In this document: piece after piece, positions 7,981-18,467 of the stretch
Position numbering within the stretch: position 1 is the first letter of the stretch
Layout: the number at the start of each line of letters is the position of its first letter
Assembly: GCF_022348165.1 (NCBI RefSeq)
Contig: NZ_JAKRFI010000001.1
Coordinates: forward strand, 372,001-436,000
Reading direction: 5' to 3'
From: Halomonas sp. McH1-25
GTDB lineage: Bacteria > Pseudomonadota > Gammaproteobacteria > Pseudomonadales > Halomonadaceae
DNA length: 64,000 nt
Notes under the pieces: generated by a model
Told to the model about the DNA's origin: nothing
Seen by the model: the letters and a program-made list of their open reading frames with translations, nothing else
Database searches by the model: none
Program-made: the position numbers and the translations under genes

Positions 7981-9930
7981 ATGTCGCAACCGCTCTGGCA
8001 ACCTTCCCAGTCCGAGATCGAAGCCACACAGATGCATGCCCTCATGCAACGCATCAATCGCGAGCATGATGCCGAGCTAAGCGATTATGCGTCACTCCAT
8101 GCGTGGAGCGTGGACAACCTGGAAACGTTCTGGCGACTCGTCTGGGAAGAGAGCGGCGTGCTGGCCGATACCCAGGGCGATACGCTACTCGAGCGCCCCG
8201 ATGCCATGCCGGGAGCGCGCTGGTTTCCGCATGCCAAGCTCAATTTCGCCGCCAACCTGCTGCGCCGACGTGACGACCATCCGGCCCTGATCGCTTGCGA
8301 CGAACGTGGAAGACGCCAACAGATCAGCTTTGCCGAACTGTACGATCAGGTCGCCAAGCTAGCGCACGCCCTGCGCGCCAGCGGCATTACCGCCGGCGAC
8401 CGTGTCGCCGGATTCGTGCCCAACAGTGAGCATGCCGTTATCGCCATGCTCGCTACGGCCAGCCTGGGCGCCGTATGGTCGAGTTGCTCGCCGGATTTCG
8501 GCTTCAATGGCGTGCTCGACCGTTTCGGTCAGATCCAGCCCAAGGTGCTGATTGCCACCGATGGCTATACCTGGAACGGCAAGCCCATCGACACCCACGA
8601 CCGCATTGCCAAGATCAGTGGCGCCATCGAGTCGCTGAATCAAGTGGTGATATTCCCTTTCCTGCATGACGAAGCCCATACTCACGGCATCGACAAGGCC
8701 GTTGCCTGGCACGACTACCTCAACAACAACGCCAGCGAGATCGAATTCGAGCCCCAGCCCTTCGACCATCCGCTCTACATACTTTACTCGTCGGGAACGA
8801 CCGGTGCCCCGAAGTGCATTGTCCATTCGGCTGGCGGCACGCTGTTGCAGCATCTCAAGGAACATCGCCTGCATACCGATTTACGTTCCCACGACGTGCT
8901 TTTCTACTACACCACTTGCGGTTGGATGATGTGGAACTGGCTGGTTTCCGGCCTGGCCAGCGGCTCGACACTGGTGCTGTTCGACGGTTCACCTTTCGCT
9001 CCCACACCCGACGTACTGTGGTCGCTGGCCGAACGCGAAGGTATCAGCGTCTTCGGCACGAGCGCCAAGTACATTGCCGCTTGTGAAAAGGAAGGCCTCA
9101 AACCCGGCCGCAGCCACGATCTTTCCCGCCTGCGTGCCGTGCTTTCCACAGGCTCGGCTCTGGCCCACGAATCCTTCGATTACGTCTACCGCGACATCGG
9201 GCCCAACCTGTTGCTGGCCTCGATCTCGGGCGGCACCGATATCGTCTCCTGTTTCGCCTTGGGCTGCCCGATTCGTCCGGTCTACCGCGGACAACTGCAA
9301 TGCCGTGGCCTGGGCATGGCGGTGGATGTCTTCGACGACGACGGCAAATCACTGCGCGAGGCAAAGGGCGAGCTGGTTTGTACCCGCCCGTTTCCCTCGA
9401 TGCCCATCGGGTTCTGGAACGATCCGGATGGGGAACGCTACCGAGAAGCTTATTTCTCGACATTTCCGGGGATTTGGGCCCACGGCGACTACGCCGAGAT
9501 CACAGCCGAAGACGGCCTGATCATTCATGGTCGCTCGGATGCCGTGCTCAACCCGGGCGGCGTGCGCATCGGTACCGCCGAGATCTATCGCCAGGTGGAA
9601 AAAGTCGAAGGCGTCCTCGAGTCGCTATGCATCGGCCAGGAGTGGGGCGACGACATTCGCGTCATCCTGTTCGTACGTCTACAGCCGGGTATCGAACTCG
9701 ACGAGGCCCTGCGCGACGAGATACGGCGCACGATTCGCATCAACACCAGTCCTAGACACGTGCCAGCGAAGATCATCCAGGTCAGCGATATTCCTCGCAC
9801 ACTGTCAGGCAAGATCGTCGAGCTGGCCGTGCGCAACATCGTCCACGGGCGGCCGGTCAAGAACCAGGATGCGCTTGCCAACCCCGAAGCACTCAAGCTC
9901 TACGAGAACCTTACCGAACTGCATCAGTGA
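7981..9930 (+). CDS. aacS: Acetoacetyl-CoA synthetase
   Basis: ATP-dependent ligase that activates acetoacetate to acetoacetyl-CoA (acetoacetate:CoA ligase, EC 6.2.1.16). It belongs to the ANL adenylating superfamily; 649 aa is the normal length. The P-loop-like motif [19 protein letters not shown] is at about residues 265-283, the A5-type motif around [17 protein letters not shown] and the hinge [15 protein letters not shown] follow, and the C-terminal catalytic lysine lies in RTLSGKIVE. The N-terminal ACAS_N segment and the W-rich CGWMMWNWL region are typical of AacS. GGAGG lies immediately upstream of the ATG. Functionally it pairs with 3-hydroxybutyrate dehydrogenase at 2.6 kb. Confidence 0.93.
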   Translation: MSQPLWQPSQSEIEATQMHALMQRINREHDAELSDYASLHAWSVDNLETFWRLVWEESGVLADTQGDTLLERPDAMPGARWFPHAKLNFAANLLRRRDDHPALIACDERGRRQQISFAELYDQVAKLAHALRASGITAGDRVAGFVPNSEHAVIAMLATASLGAVWSSCSPDFGFNGVLDRFGQIQPKVLIATDGYTWNGKPIDTHDRIAKISGAIESLNQVVIFPFLHDEAHTHGIDKAVAWHDYLNNNASEIEFEPQPFDHPLYILYSSGTTGAPKCIVHSAGGTLLQHLKEHRLHTDLRSHDVLFYYTTCGWMMWNWLVSGLASGSTLVLFDGSPFAPTPDVLWSLAEREGISVFGTSAKYIAACEKEGLKPGRSHDLSRLRAVLSTGSALAHESFDYVYRDIGPNLLLASISGGTDIVSCFALGCPIRPVYRGQLQCRGLGMAVDVFDDDGKSLREAKGELVCTRPFPSMPIGFWNDPDGERYREAYFSTFPGIWAHGDYAEITAEDGLIIHGRSDAVLNPGGVRIGTAEIYRQVEKVEGVLESLCIGQEWGDDIRVILFVRLQPGIELDEALRDEIRRTIRINTSPRHVPAKIIQVSDIPRTLSGKIVELAVRNIVHGRPVKNQDALANPEALKLYENLTELHQ

Positions 9931-10034
9931 TCCGTCACGCCTCTCGCTGCTATCAACACGAGGGGCAAACATCAAGACTGGGCAGCCTTACCCGCATCCA
10001 GTAGCATGTCGCCACGTCATTGAAGGAGCATGAC

Positions 10035-10811
10035 ATGTCGACCCTCAAGGGGATCGTGAGCATTCTGCTACTGGTGCTCAGCACCCTGTTCTGGGCCGTT
10101 CCTCTGTACGCCCTCACCTTGTTGAAACTCGTCACCCCAACGCGCCGGCTACGTCTACGCCTGCTCGGGGGCCTGAACCGTATTGCCCTGGCCTGGATCG
10201 GGACCAATCTATGGTGGATGCGGCGCTGGCTCAAACCGCGCCTGGACATTCACCTCCCGCAGGGACTGTCGCCTCACCAATGGTGGCTGGTGGTTGCCAA
10301 CCATCGCAGTTGGACCGATATCTTCCTGCTGCAGATGGCCTTGCACCGCCGCATCCCAATGCCGCGCTTCTTTCTCAAGCGTGAGCTGATCTGGGTACCG
10401 GTGATCGGCCTGGCGTGGTGGGCGCTAGAGTTTCCGTTCATGCGACGCTACAAACGCGATGCCCTAGAGCGCAATCCCGCGTTGGCCACACGCGACAGGC
10501 AGGCAACCGAACGCTTGTGCGAACGCGCCCAGCAGATGCCCATGGCAATCTACAACTTCGTTGAAGGGACGCGCTTCACCCCCACCAAGCAACGCAGGCA
10601 GAATAGCCCTTATCGCCACCTGCTGCGCCCCAAGGCCGGCGGCACGGCCCAAGTCGTCAGCCTGCTGGGAAGACAGCTCAGTGGCGTCCTCGATGTCACA
10701 CTGGGTTATACGCGCGAATGCCCCAGTTTCTGGGATTTTCTCTGCGGACGGGAAGCCGCCGTGCCTGTATGCTCGACGCCTCGACCTACCGAGCTGGATG
10801 CACGGTGGTGA
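10035..10811 (+). CDS. PlsC-type acyltransferase (YihG-like), C-terminus frameshifted
   Basis: Membrane acyltransferase of the 1-acylglycerol-3-phosphate acyltransferase family. An N-terminal hydrophobic segment (about residues 9-32) is followed by the NHRSWTD (HX4D) catalytic motif and EGTRF, the glycerophosphate-binding motif. AAGGAG lies six bases before the ATG at 10035. The frame stops at 10811 after an arginine/proline-rich tail unlike the family. The expected C-terminus (WMHGGDYHQDPQYKERFQ and onward to a stop at 10905) continues in the +1 frame. A one- or two-base change near 10765 would join them to about 290 aa, the usual YihG length. It may be a real lesion or a sequencing error. 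Confidence 0.75.
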   Translation: MSTLKGIVSILLLVLSTLFWAVPLYALTLLKLVTPTRRLRLRLLGGLNRIALAWIGTNLWWMRRWLKPRLDIHLPQGLSPHQWWLVVANHRSWTDIFLLQMALHRRIPMPRFFLKRELIWVPVIGLAWWALEFPFMRRYKRDALERNPALATRDRQATERLCERAQQMPMAIYNFVEGTRFTPTKQRRQNSPYRHLLRPKAGGTAQVVSLLGRQLSGVLDVTLGYTRECPSFWDFLCGREAAVPVCSTPRPTELDARW

Positions 10812-10850
10812 CTATCATCAGGATCCGCAGTATAAGGAACGTTTCCAGAA

Positions 10851-11789
10851 ATGGCTCAACGCCTTGTGGCAGGACAAAGATCGCTTCCTGGACTCATTGC
10901 ACTGATCTTTTTGCTTTGCCTGCTGCTGAGCGGCTGCGCCACACCGGTAGGCTCGACCACCTGGCGCAGCCCTGCCACGCTTGCCGGGAACTGGGTCACG
11001 ATCCAGCGTGGCGACACGCTGGGCGCCATTGCCAGACGTGCCGATATACCGCTCGTGCGCCTGATGCGCTTCAATCCAGGCGTCGACCCGCATAAGCTGG
11101 CCATCGGCCAGCGAATCATGATACCGACCCAGCAGGAGCGCGCTCCCTCGGGCGGTCCTTATCGATACCAGGTACGCCCCGGCGATACCTATTCGAGCAT
11201 TGCCAGACACTTCGGGACGACCTCGGGAAGGATCCAAAACGCCAATCGCTCGATCAATCCCAATGCACTGAAAGTGGGGTATCTGCTACAGGTGCCTCTG
11301 CGCGGCAATACCAGCCGTGTCGCAAGCCGCTCCACTTCGCCCAAGCCAAAGCCAAAACCCGCAGTTCCAGCCGCCAAACCAGCCAGGATACCCGACCCCG
11401 GCCCCTTGCCGAGCCAGCAAAAAGATTGGTCCTGGCCGCTCGACGACTATCGTGTCGTACGTCAGTTCGGCAAGGACAGTCGTGGCAGCCTGCAACCCAT
11501 GCTGCTGAGTACGCATAGCGGCAGCCAAGCCAAGAGCGTGGCGAACGGTAAGGTGAGCTTCGCCAGTAGCATGCGCCATCTGGGCAATGTGGTCATCATT
11601 CATCACTCCGGCAATCTTCAGAGCGTGTATGCCTTGTGCGACGACCTGAAGGTCAAGGAGGGCCAGACGGTCCCCATGGGAACGGCAGTCTGCACGGTGA
11701 GCTACAGCTCCGCCACCGAGCGTTATGACTTGCTCTTCGACGTGCGACACGGCGGAAAGCCCATCGACCCCCGCAAGGTATTGCGCTGA
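10851..11789 (+). CDS. LysM/LytM-domain lipoprotein (NlpD/EnvC-like, degenerate M23)
   Basis: 312-aa envelope protein. A signal peptide ends in the lipobox LLSGC (Cys about 28), two LysM peptidoglycan-binding domains follow (about residues 47-91 and 103-147), then a Pro/Lys-rich linker and a C-terminal M23/LytM domain (about 195-312). The LytM domain lacks the zinc ligands: the expected HxH becomes SVYALCDDL and the first GxD/H site is missing. Such degenerate LytM proteins in characterised bacteria activate cell-wall amidases at septation. The start overlaps the restored end of the acyltransferase reading by about 55 bases. It ends just before a bidirectional terminator. Confidence 0.82.
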   Translation: MAQRLVAGQRSLPGLIALIFLLCLLLSGCATPVGSTTWRSPATLAGNWVTIQRGDTLGAIARRADIPLVRLMRFNPGVDPHKLAIGQRIMIPTQQERAPSGGPYRYQVRPGDTYSSIARHFGTTSGRIQNANRSINPNALKVGYLLQVPLRGNTSRVASRSTSPKPKPKPAVPAAKPARIPDPGPLPSQQKDWSWPLDDYRVVRQFGKDSRGSLQPMLLSTHSGSQAKSVANGKVSFASSMRHLGNVVIIHHSGNLQSVYALCDDLKVKEGQTVPMGTAVCTVSYSSATERYDLLFDVRHGGKPIDPRKVLR

Positions 11790-11814
11790 TATCCGCTAGC
11801 CGGTCACCAAATGA

Positions 11815-11840
11815 AAAGCCGCCTCCTTGGAGACGGCTTT
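11815..11840. terminator. Bidirectional terminator between LytM lipoprotein and gcvT
   Basis: AAAGCCGcCTCC and GGAGaCGGCTTT form a hairpin with one mismatch and a short loop. A-rich sequence on one side and TTT on the other allow termination in both directions, as expected between two convergent genes. Confidence 0.7.
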
Positions 11841-11869
11841 GGCTTGGGAAAGATAACGGTATAATACGA

Positions 11870-12982
11870 CTAGCCTCGATAATAGCCTGGCTCGACGAAA
11901 GGCATCTTGCTAACCGTCATTGGCAAGCGTTTACCGCGCACTTCGGCATAAACGACATTACCGACCTCGGCGTCATCGATCGCCACATAACCCATCGCCA
12001 CGGGCTTGCCGACCGACGGTCCGAAGCCGCCGGAGGTCACCGTCCCGATATGCCTGTCGTCTTCGCTGTAGAGCTCGGCACCTTCACGCACCGGCGCACG
12101 TCCTTCTCCGAGCAGGCCCACACGTTTGCGCTGATGATCCTTGACCTGGATTCGGTGAAGAATGATATCCGCCCCGAGGAAGCCTCCTTCGCGTTCGCCG
12201 CCATAGCGACGTGTCTTGCTGACCACCCAGGTCAGGCCGGCTTCCACGGGTGTGGTGGTCTGATCGATATCGTGGCCGTACAGGCATAGGCCGGCCTCCA
12301 GGCGTAACGAATCGCGGGCGCCGAGGCCGATCGCCTCGACTTCGGGCTCGTCCAGGAGACGCCGGGCGAGCGCCTCGCACTCCTGCGCCGCCACCGAGAT
12401 TTCGAAGCCATCCTCACCGGTATACCCGCTGCGACTGATCCATACCGGGATGCCCGCCACGTCATACTGCCCATGCTGCATGAAGGTCAAATTGCAGGCT
12501 TCGGGACATAACCGGGCCATTACGTCGGCGGCTCTCGGCCCCTGCAACGCCAACAGGCCGCGGTCGAGTTCCTCGACCCGGTACTCGGTTCCCAACCCCA
12601 TACGCAAGTGGGCAATGTCCTGCGCCTTGGTGGCCGCATTGACCACGAGATAGAGGTGATCGCCTGCATTGACCACCATGAGATCGTCGAGAATCCCACC
12701 TTCGGTGCCGGTGAACAGGGTATAACGCTGCATTCCCTCACGCAGCCCCACAATGTCGGTGCATACCAACGCCTCCAGCGCTTGGGCGGGCTCGGGGCCA
12801 CTCACTACGATCTGGCCCATGTGCGAGACATCGAAGAGCCCACAGGCAGAGCGGGTATGCTCATGCTCCTTCTTGACCCCAAGCGGGTACTGCACCGGCA
12901 TCGAGTAACCGGCAAATTCGACCATCTTTGCACCCAGCTCCAGATGCAGATCGTGCAGCGGGGTTTTGCCAAGTTCGTACAT
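11870..12982 (-). CDS. gcvT: Aminomethyltransferase GcvT (glycine cleavage T-protein)
   Basis: T-protein of the glycine cleavage system, transferring the methylene unit from lipoyl-H protein to tetrahydrofolate with release of ammonia. 370 aa from the ATG at 12982, preceded by GAGGAG; a longer frame to 13039 lacks a Shine-Dalgarno. Diagnostic segments are FAGYSMPVQY near the N-terminus, LFDVSHMGQI, the folate-site region SRSGYTGEDGFEI and GLGARDSLRLEAGLCLYGHD. It lies 37 bases downstream of the AGCS symporter on the same strand, and gcvH-gcvP run in the opposite direction from 14956. Confidence 0.94.
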   Translation of the reverse strand: MYELGKTPLHDLHLELGAKMVEFAGYSMPVQYPLGVKKEHEHTRSACGLFDVSHMGQIVVSGPEPAQALEALVCTDIVGLREGMQRYTLFTGTEGGILDDLMVVNAGDHLYLVVNAATKAQDIAHLRMGLGTEYRVEELDRGLLALQGPRAADVMARLCPEACNLTFMQHGQYDVAGIPVWISRSGYTGEDGFEISVAAQECEALARRLLDEPEVEAIGLGARDSLRLEAGLCLYGHDIDQTTTPVEAGLTWVVSKTRRYGGEREGGFLGADIILHRIQVKDHQRKRVGLLGEGRAPVREGAELYSEDDRHIGTVTSGGFGPSVGKPVAMGYVAIDDAEVGNVVYAEVRGKRLPMTVSKMPFVEPGYYRG

Positions 12983-13019
12983 TGGTCGCTCCTCGTCAAC
13001 GTTCGCTAATACCGGCGGC

Positions 13020-14399
13020 TCAGCGCCCCAGGTCTTCACCCGGTAGCACGGTCTTGCCCTCGAAATAATCCTTGGTCAGCTTGAACACGACCGGCGACAG
13101 CAAGGCCAGGGCGATCAGGTTGGGGATGGCCATCAGCGCATTGAACACGCTGGCCATCAGCCAGACGAAATCCAGAGGAGCCACCGCACCCGCAAAAATG
13201 GCAAGAATATAGACTACGCGATAGAGCTTGATCGAGCGTACGCCGAACAGATATTCGAAGCATTTTTCGCCATAGAAGGCCCAACCGAGAATCGTCGTAA
13301 AGGCAAACACGGCCAACGCAAAGGAAACGACATACTGGCCTACGCCCGGCAGCGTGTTGTCGAAGGCCATGCTGGTCAGTGCCGCCCCGGTCTCGCCCGA
13401 CGTCCAGTCGCTGGTGGTCAGGATCGCCAGTGCCGTGATCGAGCAGACGATGATCGTGTCGATGAAGGTACCGAGCATCGCGACCAGGCCTTGACGAACC
13501 GGGTTCTTGGTCTGTGCGGCGGCGTGAGCGATCGGGGCGCTGCCCAACCCTGCCTCGTTGGAGAACACGCCACGCGCCACGCCGAACTGGATCGCCTTGG
13601 CGACCGCGGCCCCGGCAAAACCGCCCACGGCGGATGCCGGTGAAAACGCATGCCCGAAGATCAACCCGAGTGCCGAACCGATCTGGTCGGCATTGATGAT
13701 CAGGATCAGGAGGCCGCAAATAATATAGGCGACGGCCATTAGCGGTACGAGCTTGCCCGCCACCTTGGCGATGCGCTTGATCCCGCCCAGAATGACGGCA
13801 CCGGCCAGCAGCATGATCACGATACCGGTCAGCCAGGGTGGCAGACTCAACGACTCATTGAGCCCATCGGCTACCGAATTGGATTGAACGGTATTACCGA
13901 TACCGAACGCGGCCACTGCACCGAAGAAGGCGAACAAGCCACCCAACCAGGCCCACTTGCGCCCCAGGCCATTGCGGATGTAATACATCGGCCCGCCTAC
14001 GTGATCTCCCGCCTCGTCGATTTCGCGATAGCGAACGGCCAGCACGGCCTCCGCGAACTTGGTCGCCATACCCACCAGGGCAGTGATCCACATCCAGAAC
14101 ACCGCACCTGGACCGCCCAGGAAGATCGCCGTGGCGACCCCGGCGATATTGCCGGTCCCGATCGTGGCGGAGAGCGACGTCATCAGGGCATTGAAAGGCG
14201 ATACCTCGCCCTCCTTCTCATCCCCCTCGGCCGTTGTACGCCCCTGCCACAATAGCCTGAACCCCATGCCAAGCTTGCGGATAGGCATGGCCTTCAGGCC
14301 CATCTGGAGATACAGCCCCACTCCAAGCAGCAGCAAGAGCATCAGGGGCCCCCAAACGACCCCTTCGATGGCGGATAGAATGCTTGTCAACGTTTCCAC
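13020..14399 (-). CDS. Sodium:alanine/glycine symporter (AGCS family)
   Basis: 459-aa amino acid:cation symporter of the AlsT/DagA/AGCS family, importing alanine or glycine with Na+. About ten membrane helices are visible; the family signatures are NTGNIAG-like SATIGTGNIAGVATAIFLGGPGA and the later GVARGVFSNEAGLGSAPIAH. The start is GTG at 14399 with GGAG seven bases upstream. Its position directly before gcvT suggests the two form an operon that imports and then cleaves glycine. Confidence 0.88.
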   Translation of the reverse strand: METLTSILSAIEGVVWGPLMLLLLLGVGLYLQMGLKAMPIRKLGMGFRLLWQGRTTAEGDEKEGEVSPFNALMTSLSATIGTGNIAGVATAIFLGGPGAVFWMWITALVGMATKFAEAVLAVRYREIDEAGDHVGGPMYYIRNGLGRKWAWLGGLFAFFGAVAAFGIGNTVQSNSVADGLNESLSLPPWLTGIVIMLLAGAVILGGIKRIAKVAGKLVPLMAVAYIICGLLILIINADQIGSALGLIFGHAFSPASAVGGFAGAAVAKAIQFGVARGVFSNEAGLGSAPIAHAAAQTKNPVRQGLVAMLGTFIDTIIVCSITALAILTTSDWTSGETGAALTSMAFDNTLPGVGQYVVSFALAVFAFTTILGWAFYGEKCFEYLFGVRSIKLYRVVYILAIFAGAVAPLDFVWLMASVFNALMAIPNLIALALLSPVVFKLTKDYFEGKTVLPGEDLGR

Positions 14400-14955
14400 G
14401 TGAATACTCCAATGTTTCGCTTGTTGTTATGGGCACGGCGCACCGTAAGCCCTTGACATGACGGAGAAGCGACCCGCTTCTTGCGAACCCGCTTACCTTA
14501 GCGAATACCGCCACCGAGACCCAGCGTTATGTAGGAAATTTTTGCCTTATGTATTGATGGCAGAGGAAACTTGGGACTTTAGTCGGCAAGGCCGAAATTA
14601 CCATTCTCTTGTTTTCGCAGGGACGTATTCTCGGGTCGCCCCATCGAAGAAACTTGTTTCCAATAAGAAACATGGTTACATTACCGGCCAAATTCAGTCT
14701 AGACAACCTGCCCGTGTGCGCTATGCATACACAGGCAAAGGTTTCGCCTCGGAAGATCAGGCATAGGAGGCGGCAGGCGGAGAGTCGTTCGATGAGTGCG
14801 GCTGGACGCTCGTGCGAAAGCTGGCCACGCTATAGTCACGGTCAGGTCGTATTGCAGTAAAAACTTATTTGGACAACCCTACGAGACTCGTAACCATCCA
14901 CGCATGACGGTACGATTCCCGCCAACAGGAACCCCTTCTCGTATAGGAAAACAAG
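14400..14955. other. Divergent intergenic region between AGCS-gcvT and gcvH-gcvP
   Basis: 556 bases with markedly higher A/T content in the middle (14520-14700). Short open frames here have no Shine-Dalgarno and no recognisable sequence. I searched both strands by eye for the paired-aptamer signatures of a glycine riboswitch (CCGAAG..GnAA, CAGGnAAAAGGAC) and did not find them. It must hold promoters for both arms of the glycine cleavage system, and regulator sites could be spread over its length. The gcvH ribosome binding site is AGGAAAAC just before 14956. Confidence 0.5.
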
Positions 14956-15351
14956 ATGAGCTCCATTCCCGATAACCTTCGCTACACCAAAAGCCACGAA
15001 TGGGTGCTGGACAATGGCGACGGCACAGTCACCATCGGCATCACCGATCATGCTCAGGAAGCCTTGGGCGACGTCGTCTTCGTCGAGCTTCCCGAAGTCG
15101 GCCGCGAACTCGATGCCGGCGAGGAATTCGGTGTCATCGAGTCGGTCAAGGCCGCTTCCGACCTCTATGCGCCGCTGTCAGGCGAGATCGTCGAAGTCAA
15201 CGAAAGCCTGGAAGACGCTCCGGAGACCGTCAACGAGTCGCCATACGAAGATGGGTGGCTCGCCAAGCTGAAACTGGCCGATGATACGGCACTCGACGAT
15301 CTGCTCGATGCGGATGCTTACGCCCAGATCGCCGAAGCCGAAGAAGACTGA
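14956..15351 (+). CDS. gcvH: Glycine cleavage system H protein
   Basis: Lipoyl carrier protein that shuttles the aminomethyl group between GcvP and GcvT. 131 aa, normal length. The lipoylated Lys65 lies in ESVKAASDL, and TKSHEW near the N-terminus and [13 protein letters not shown] near the C-terminus are family signatures. An AGGA ribosome binding site precedes the ATG. gcvP follows after 106 bases containing a strong hairpin. Confidence 0.95.
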   Translation: MSSIPDNLRYTKSHEWVLDNGDGTVTIGITDHAQEALGDVVFVELPEVGRELDAGEEFGVIESVKAASDLYAPLSGEIVEVNESLEDAPETVNESPYEDGWLAKLKLADDTALDDLLDADAYAQIAEAEED

Positions 15352-15359
15352 CGTCTCCT

Positions 15360-15400
15360 GCGAAAGACGCCACTGCATCACACCTCTCGGCGTCTTTCGC
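15360..15400 (+). terminator. Hairpin between gcvH and gcvP
   Basis: GCGAAAGACGCC (15360-15371) and its exact complement (15389-15400) form a 12-bp stem with a 17-base loop in the gcvH-gcvP gap. There is no proper U-tract, so it may be a partial terminator or an RNA-processing/stability element that lowers gcvP expression relative to gcvH. Confidence 0.45.
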
Positions 15401-15457
15401 CACGCAACACCCTTATCTGTTATGGGCCTGACCGCCCCGCTACCACACAGGTGCCCC

Positions 15458-18352
15458 ATGGCTGTAGAAAAACGCCGCCTGGCCGAGCTGGCCAGTCATG
15501 ATGCCTTCGTTCATCGCCACAATGGACCGGACAGTGCGGACGTCGCCTATATGCTGGGCGAGCTCGGCATCGACAGCATGGAAACGCTGATCGAGAAGAC
15601 CATTCCACGCGATATCCGCCTGGAACGCCAACTCAATCTCGAGGCACCTCGTAGCGAAGCCGAGGCGCTGGATTATCTAAAGCGCCTTGCTCAACAGAAC
15701 AAGCTCTTCAAGACCTATATCGGCCAGGGTTACTACAACACCCATACCCCGGCGGTCATAGCTCGCAACGTACTCGAAAATCCCGGCTGGTATACGGCCT
15801 ATACGCCCTACCAACCGGAAATTGCACAAGGCCGGCTGGAAGGCTTGCTCAATTTCCAGCAGATGGTCATGGACCTCACTGGGATGGATCTGGCCAATGC
15901 CTCGCTGCTCGACGAGGCGACCGCTGCCGCCGAAGCCATGGCGTTATGCCGCCGGGCCAACAAGAAAGCCAAGACCGACAAGTTCTTCGTCGCCGATGAC
16001 GTGCTGCCGCAAACCCTGGACGTACTGCGTACGCGGGCGGCGTATTACGGCTTCGAACTGATCATCGACAGGCCCGACCGACTTGCCGAACATGACGTCT
16101 TCGGGGCGCTGCTCCAGTATCCCGGCGAAACGGGACGCGTTCATGACCTCGCGCCGTTGCTCGATGCAGCACGCGAGCGCCAAGTCATGACATGTGTCGC
16201 CGCCGATCTCATGAGCCTGGCACTGCTCAAGGAGCCTGGCGCAATCGGCGCGGACGTGGTCTTGGGCAATTCGCAGCGGTTTGGCGTTCCCATGGGGTAC
16301 GGTGGTCCCCATGCAGCCTTCTTCGCCACCACGGATCAGCACAAACGCTCGATCCCGGGACGCATCATCGGAGTGTCCAAGGACAGCCGTGGCAACACCG
16401 CCCTGCGTATGGCCATGCAGACCCGCGAACAGCATATCCGCCGCGAGAAAGCCACCTCTAACATTTGTACCTCGCAAGCGCTGCTGGCCAATATCGCCGG
16501 TTTCTACGCCGTCTATCATGGCGCCGAAGGGCTGCGCACCATCGCCTCTCGCATTCACCGGTTGACCACCATCCTGGCCGAAGGGCTCAAGCGCAAGGGG
16601 CTGACGCTGGCCCACGACAGCTGGTTCGACACCTTGACCTTGGTCAACGCCGATGCTGGCAAGATCCACGGCCGCGCCCTGACCCATGCAGTCAACCTGC
16701 GTTTCCATGAAGACGGACGCATCGGCATCAGTCTCGACGAAACCACGACGGCAGCCGATGTCGCCACACTCTTCGATGTCCTGCTGGGTGAAGAACACGA
16801 ACTTTCGGTATCCAGCCTCGATGACGAGGTGGTCGCCAACGGACTGAGCGGCATTCCTGCCGACTGTGTGCGTGAAAGCGATTACCTGACGCACCCCAAC
16901 TTTACGCGTTATCGCAGCGAGACCGAGATGCTGCGCTATCTCAAGCGCCTGGAGAATCGCGATCTATCGCTGACCCACGCCATGATCCCGCTGGGCTCGT
17001 GCACCATGAAGCTCAATGCGACTAGCGAGATGATGCCGATCACTTGGCCGGAGTTCGCCAACCTGCACCCCTTCGTGCCTGGCGACCAGGCCGTCGGCTA
17101 CAAGCAGATGATCGACGAGCTGGCCGCGTTCCTGGTCGAGATCACCGGCTACGAGCATATTTCCATGCAGCCCAATTCAGGCGCCCAGGGCGAATATGCC
17201 GGCCTCGTCGCCATCCGCCGCTACCAGGCCGCCAACGATCAAGGGCACCGCGATATCTGCCTGATACCCAGCTCGGCACACGGCACCAATCCGGCATCGG
17301 CGGCCATGGCGCAGATGAAGGTCGTGGTCGTCGAGTGCGACAAGAACGGCAATATCGATCTCGACGACCTACGCCTCAAGGCCGAAAAGCACAGCGAGGC
17401 GCTGTCGGCGATCATGCTGACCTATCCTTCCACGCACGGCGTCTTCGAGGAAGAGATCCGCGAAGCCTGCGATATCGTGCATCGGCATGGCGGCCAGGTG
17501 TATATCGACGGCGCCAACATGAATGCCCAGGTCGGCCTGTGCCGCCCCGGCGATTTCGGCGGAGACGTCTCGCACCTCAACCTGCACAAAACGTTCTGCA
17601 TCCCCCATGGCGGCGGCGGCCCCGGCATGGGGCCGATCGGCGTCAAAACGCATCTGGCGCCTTTCGTCTCCAACCATGTCGTTACACCGATTCCAGGGGT
17701 GCGCGAGGATTGTGGCGCGGTATCCGCCGCCGCCTTCGGCAGCGCTTCGATCCTGCCGATCTCATGGGCCTACATCAAGATGATGGGAACCCAGGGACTG
17801 CGCGAAGCAACCGAACTGGCGATTCTCAACGCCAACTACATCGCCAAACGGCTCGAGACGCATTACCCGGTGCTCTATCGGGGAGTCAACGGCACGGTGG
17901 CCCACGAATGCATCGTCGACATTCGCCCGCTCAAGGCCGCCTCCGGTATCAGCGAGGAAGACATCGCCAAACGATTGATGGACTATGGATTCCATGCGCC
18001 GACCATGTCCTTCCCGGTACCGGGCACCTTGATGATCGAACCGACCGAGTCCGAGTCCCGTTATGAGGTCGATCGCTTTTGTGACGCAATGATCGCCATT
18101 CGCGAGGAGATTGCCCGAGTCGAGAGCGGGGAATGGCCTGTGGAGAATAACCCGTTGGTGAATGCGCCACACACCATGGCGGATCTCATGGATGACGGCT
18201 GGGAAAGGCCTTATAGTCGCGAAATCGCCGCCTTCCCGACCGAAGCCACCAAGACGGCCAAGTTCTGGCCGGCAGTCAATCGCGTTGACAACGTCTACGG
18301 CGACCGACAGCTGATCTGCTCGTGTCCCACTATCGACGCCTACCGCGACTGA
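15458..18352 (+). CDS. gcvP: Glycine dehydrogenase (decarboxylating) GcvP
   Basis: P-protein of the glycine cleavage system: PLP-dependent decarboxylation of glycine and transfer of the aminomethyl group to lipoyl-GcvH. The single-chain form with both halves, 964 aa from the ATG at 15458 (AGGTG upstream), the expected length; frames extending to 15281 would overlap gcvH. The PLP lysine is Lys711 in [19 protein letters not shown]. The N-terminal half begins with FVHRHNGP and holds the [12 protein letters not shown] segment typical of GcvP. A perfect terminator follows. Confidence 0.95.
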   Translation: MAVEKRRLAELASHDAFVHRHNGPDSADVAYMLGELGIDSMETLIEKTIPRDIRLERQLNLEAPRSEAEALDYLKRLAQQNKLFKTYIGQGYYNTHTPAVIARNVLENPGWYTAYTPYQPEIAQGRLEGLLNFQQMVMDLTGMDLANASLLDEATAAAEAMALCRRANKKAKTDKFFVADDVLPQTLDVLRTRAAYYGFELIIDRPDRLAEHDVFGALLQYPGETGRVHDLAPLLDAARERQVMTCVAADLMSLALLKEPGAIGADVVLGNSQRFGVPMGYGGPHAAFFATTDQHKRSIPGRIIGVSKDSRGNTALRMAMQTREQHIRREKATSNICTSQALLANIAGFYAVYHGAEGLRTIASRIHRLTTILAEGLKRKGLTLAHDSWFDTLTLVNADAGKIHGRALTHAVNLRFHEDGRIGISLDETTTAADVATLFDVLLGEEHELSVSSLDDEVVANGLSGIPADCVRESDYLTHPNFTRYRSETEMLRYLKRLENRDLSLTHAMIPLGSCTMKLNATSEMMPITWPEFANLHPFVPGDQAVGYKQMIDELAAFLVEITGYEHISMQPNSGAQGEYAGLVAIRRYQAANDQGHRDICLIPSSAHGTNPASAAMAQMKVVVVECDKNGNIDLDDLRLKAEKHSEALSAIMLTYPSTHGVFEEEIREACDIVHRHGGQVYIDGANMNAQVGLCRPGDFGGDVSHLNLHKTFCIPHGGGGPGMGPIGVKTHLAPFVSNHVVTPIPGVREDCGAVSAAAFGSASILPISWAYIKMMGTQGLREATELAILNANYIAKRLETHYPVLYRGVNGTVAHECIVDIRPLKAASGISEEDIAKRLMDYGFHAPTMSFPVPGTLMIEPTESESRYEVDRFCDAMIAIREEIARVESGEWPVENNPLVNAPHTMADLMDDGWERPYSREIAAFPTEATKTAKFWPAVNRVDNVYGDRQLICSCPTIDAYRD

Positions 18353-18369
18353 TTTCCCGAGCCGAAAAA

Positions 18370-18409
18370 ACGGCCCCCGCAGCGTTTCGTCTGCGGGGGC
18401 CGTCTTTTT
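18370..18409 (+). terminator. Rho-independent terminator of gcvHP
   Basis: ACGGCCCCCGCAG (18370-18382) pairs perfectly with its complement at 18391-18403 and is followed by CTTTTT, a textbook intrinsic terminator. Confidence 0.9.
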
Positions 18410-18467
18410 GGCTGCCTGCACAGCGGCCATCGGCCGGCATGTCTAGCCGCGACGGCAAAAACGCTGA

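Noticed and set aside
14458-14860. Overlapping small rightward frames in the gcv intergenic region
   Set aside because: No ribosome binding sites, no recognisable sequence, and they overlap each other in different frames.
14400-14955. Glycine riboswitch between the AGCS-gcvT and gcvH-gcvP arms
   Set aside because: Both strands lack the conserved CCGAAG/GGnAA and CAGGnAAAAGGAC aptamer blocks. A CAGGCAAAGG near 14742 is isolated and falls in a different short hairpin. A covariance search with RF00504 would settle it.
17044-18066. 340-codon frame within gcvP
   Set aside because: Same-strand shadow of gcvP with Arg/Pro-rich translation and no start signal.
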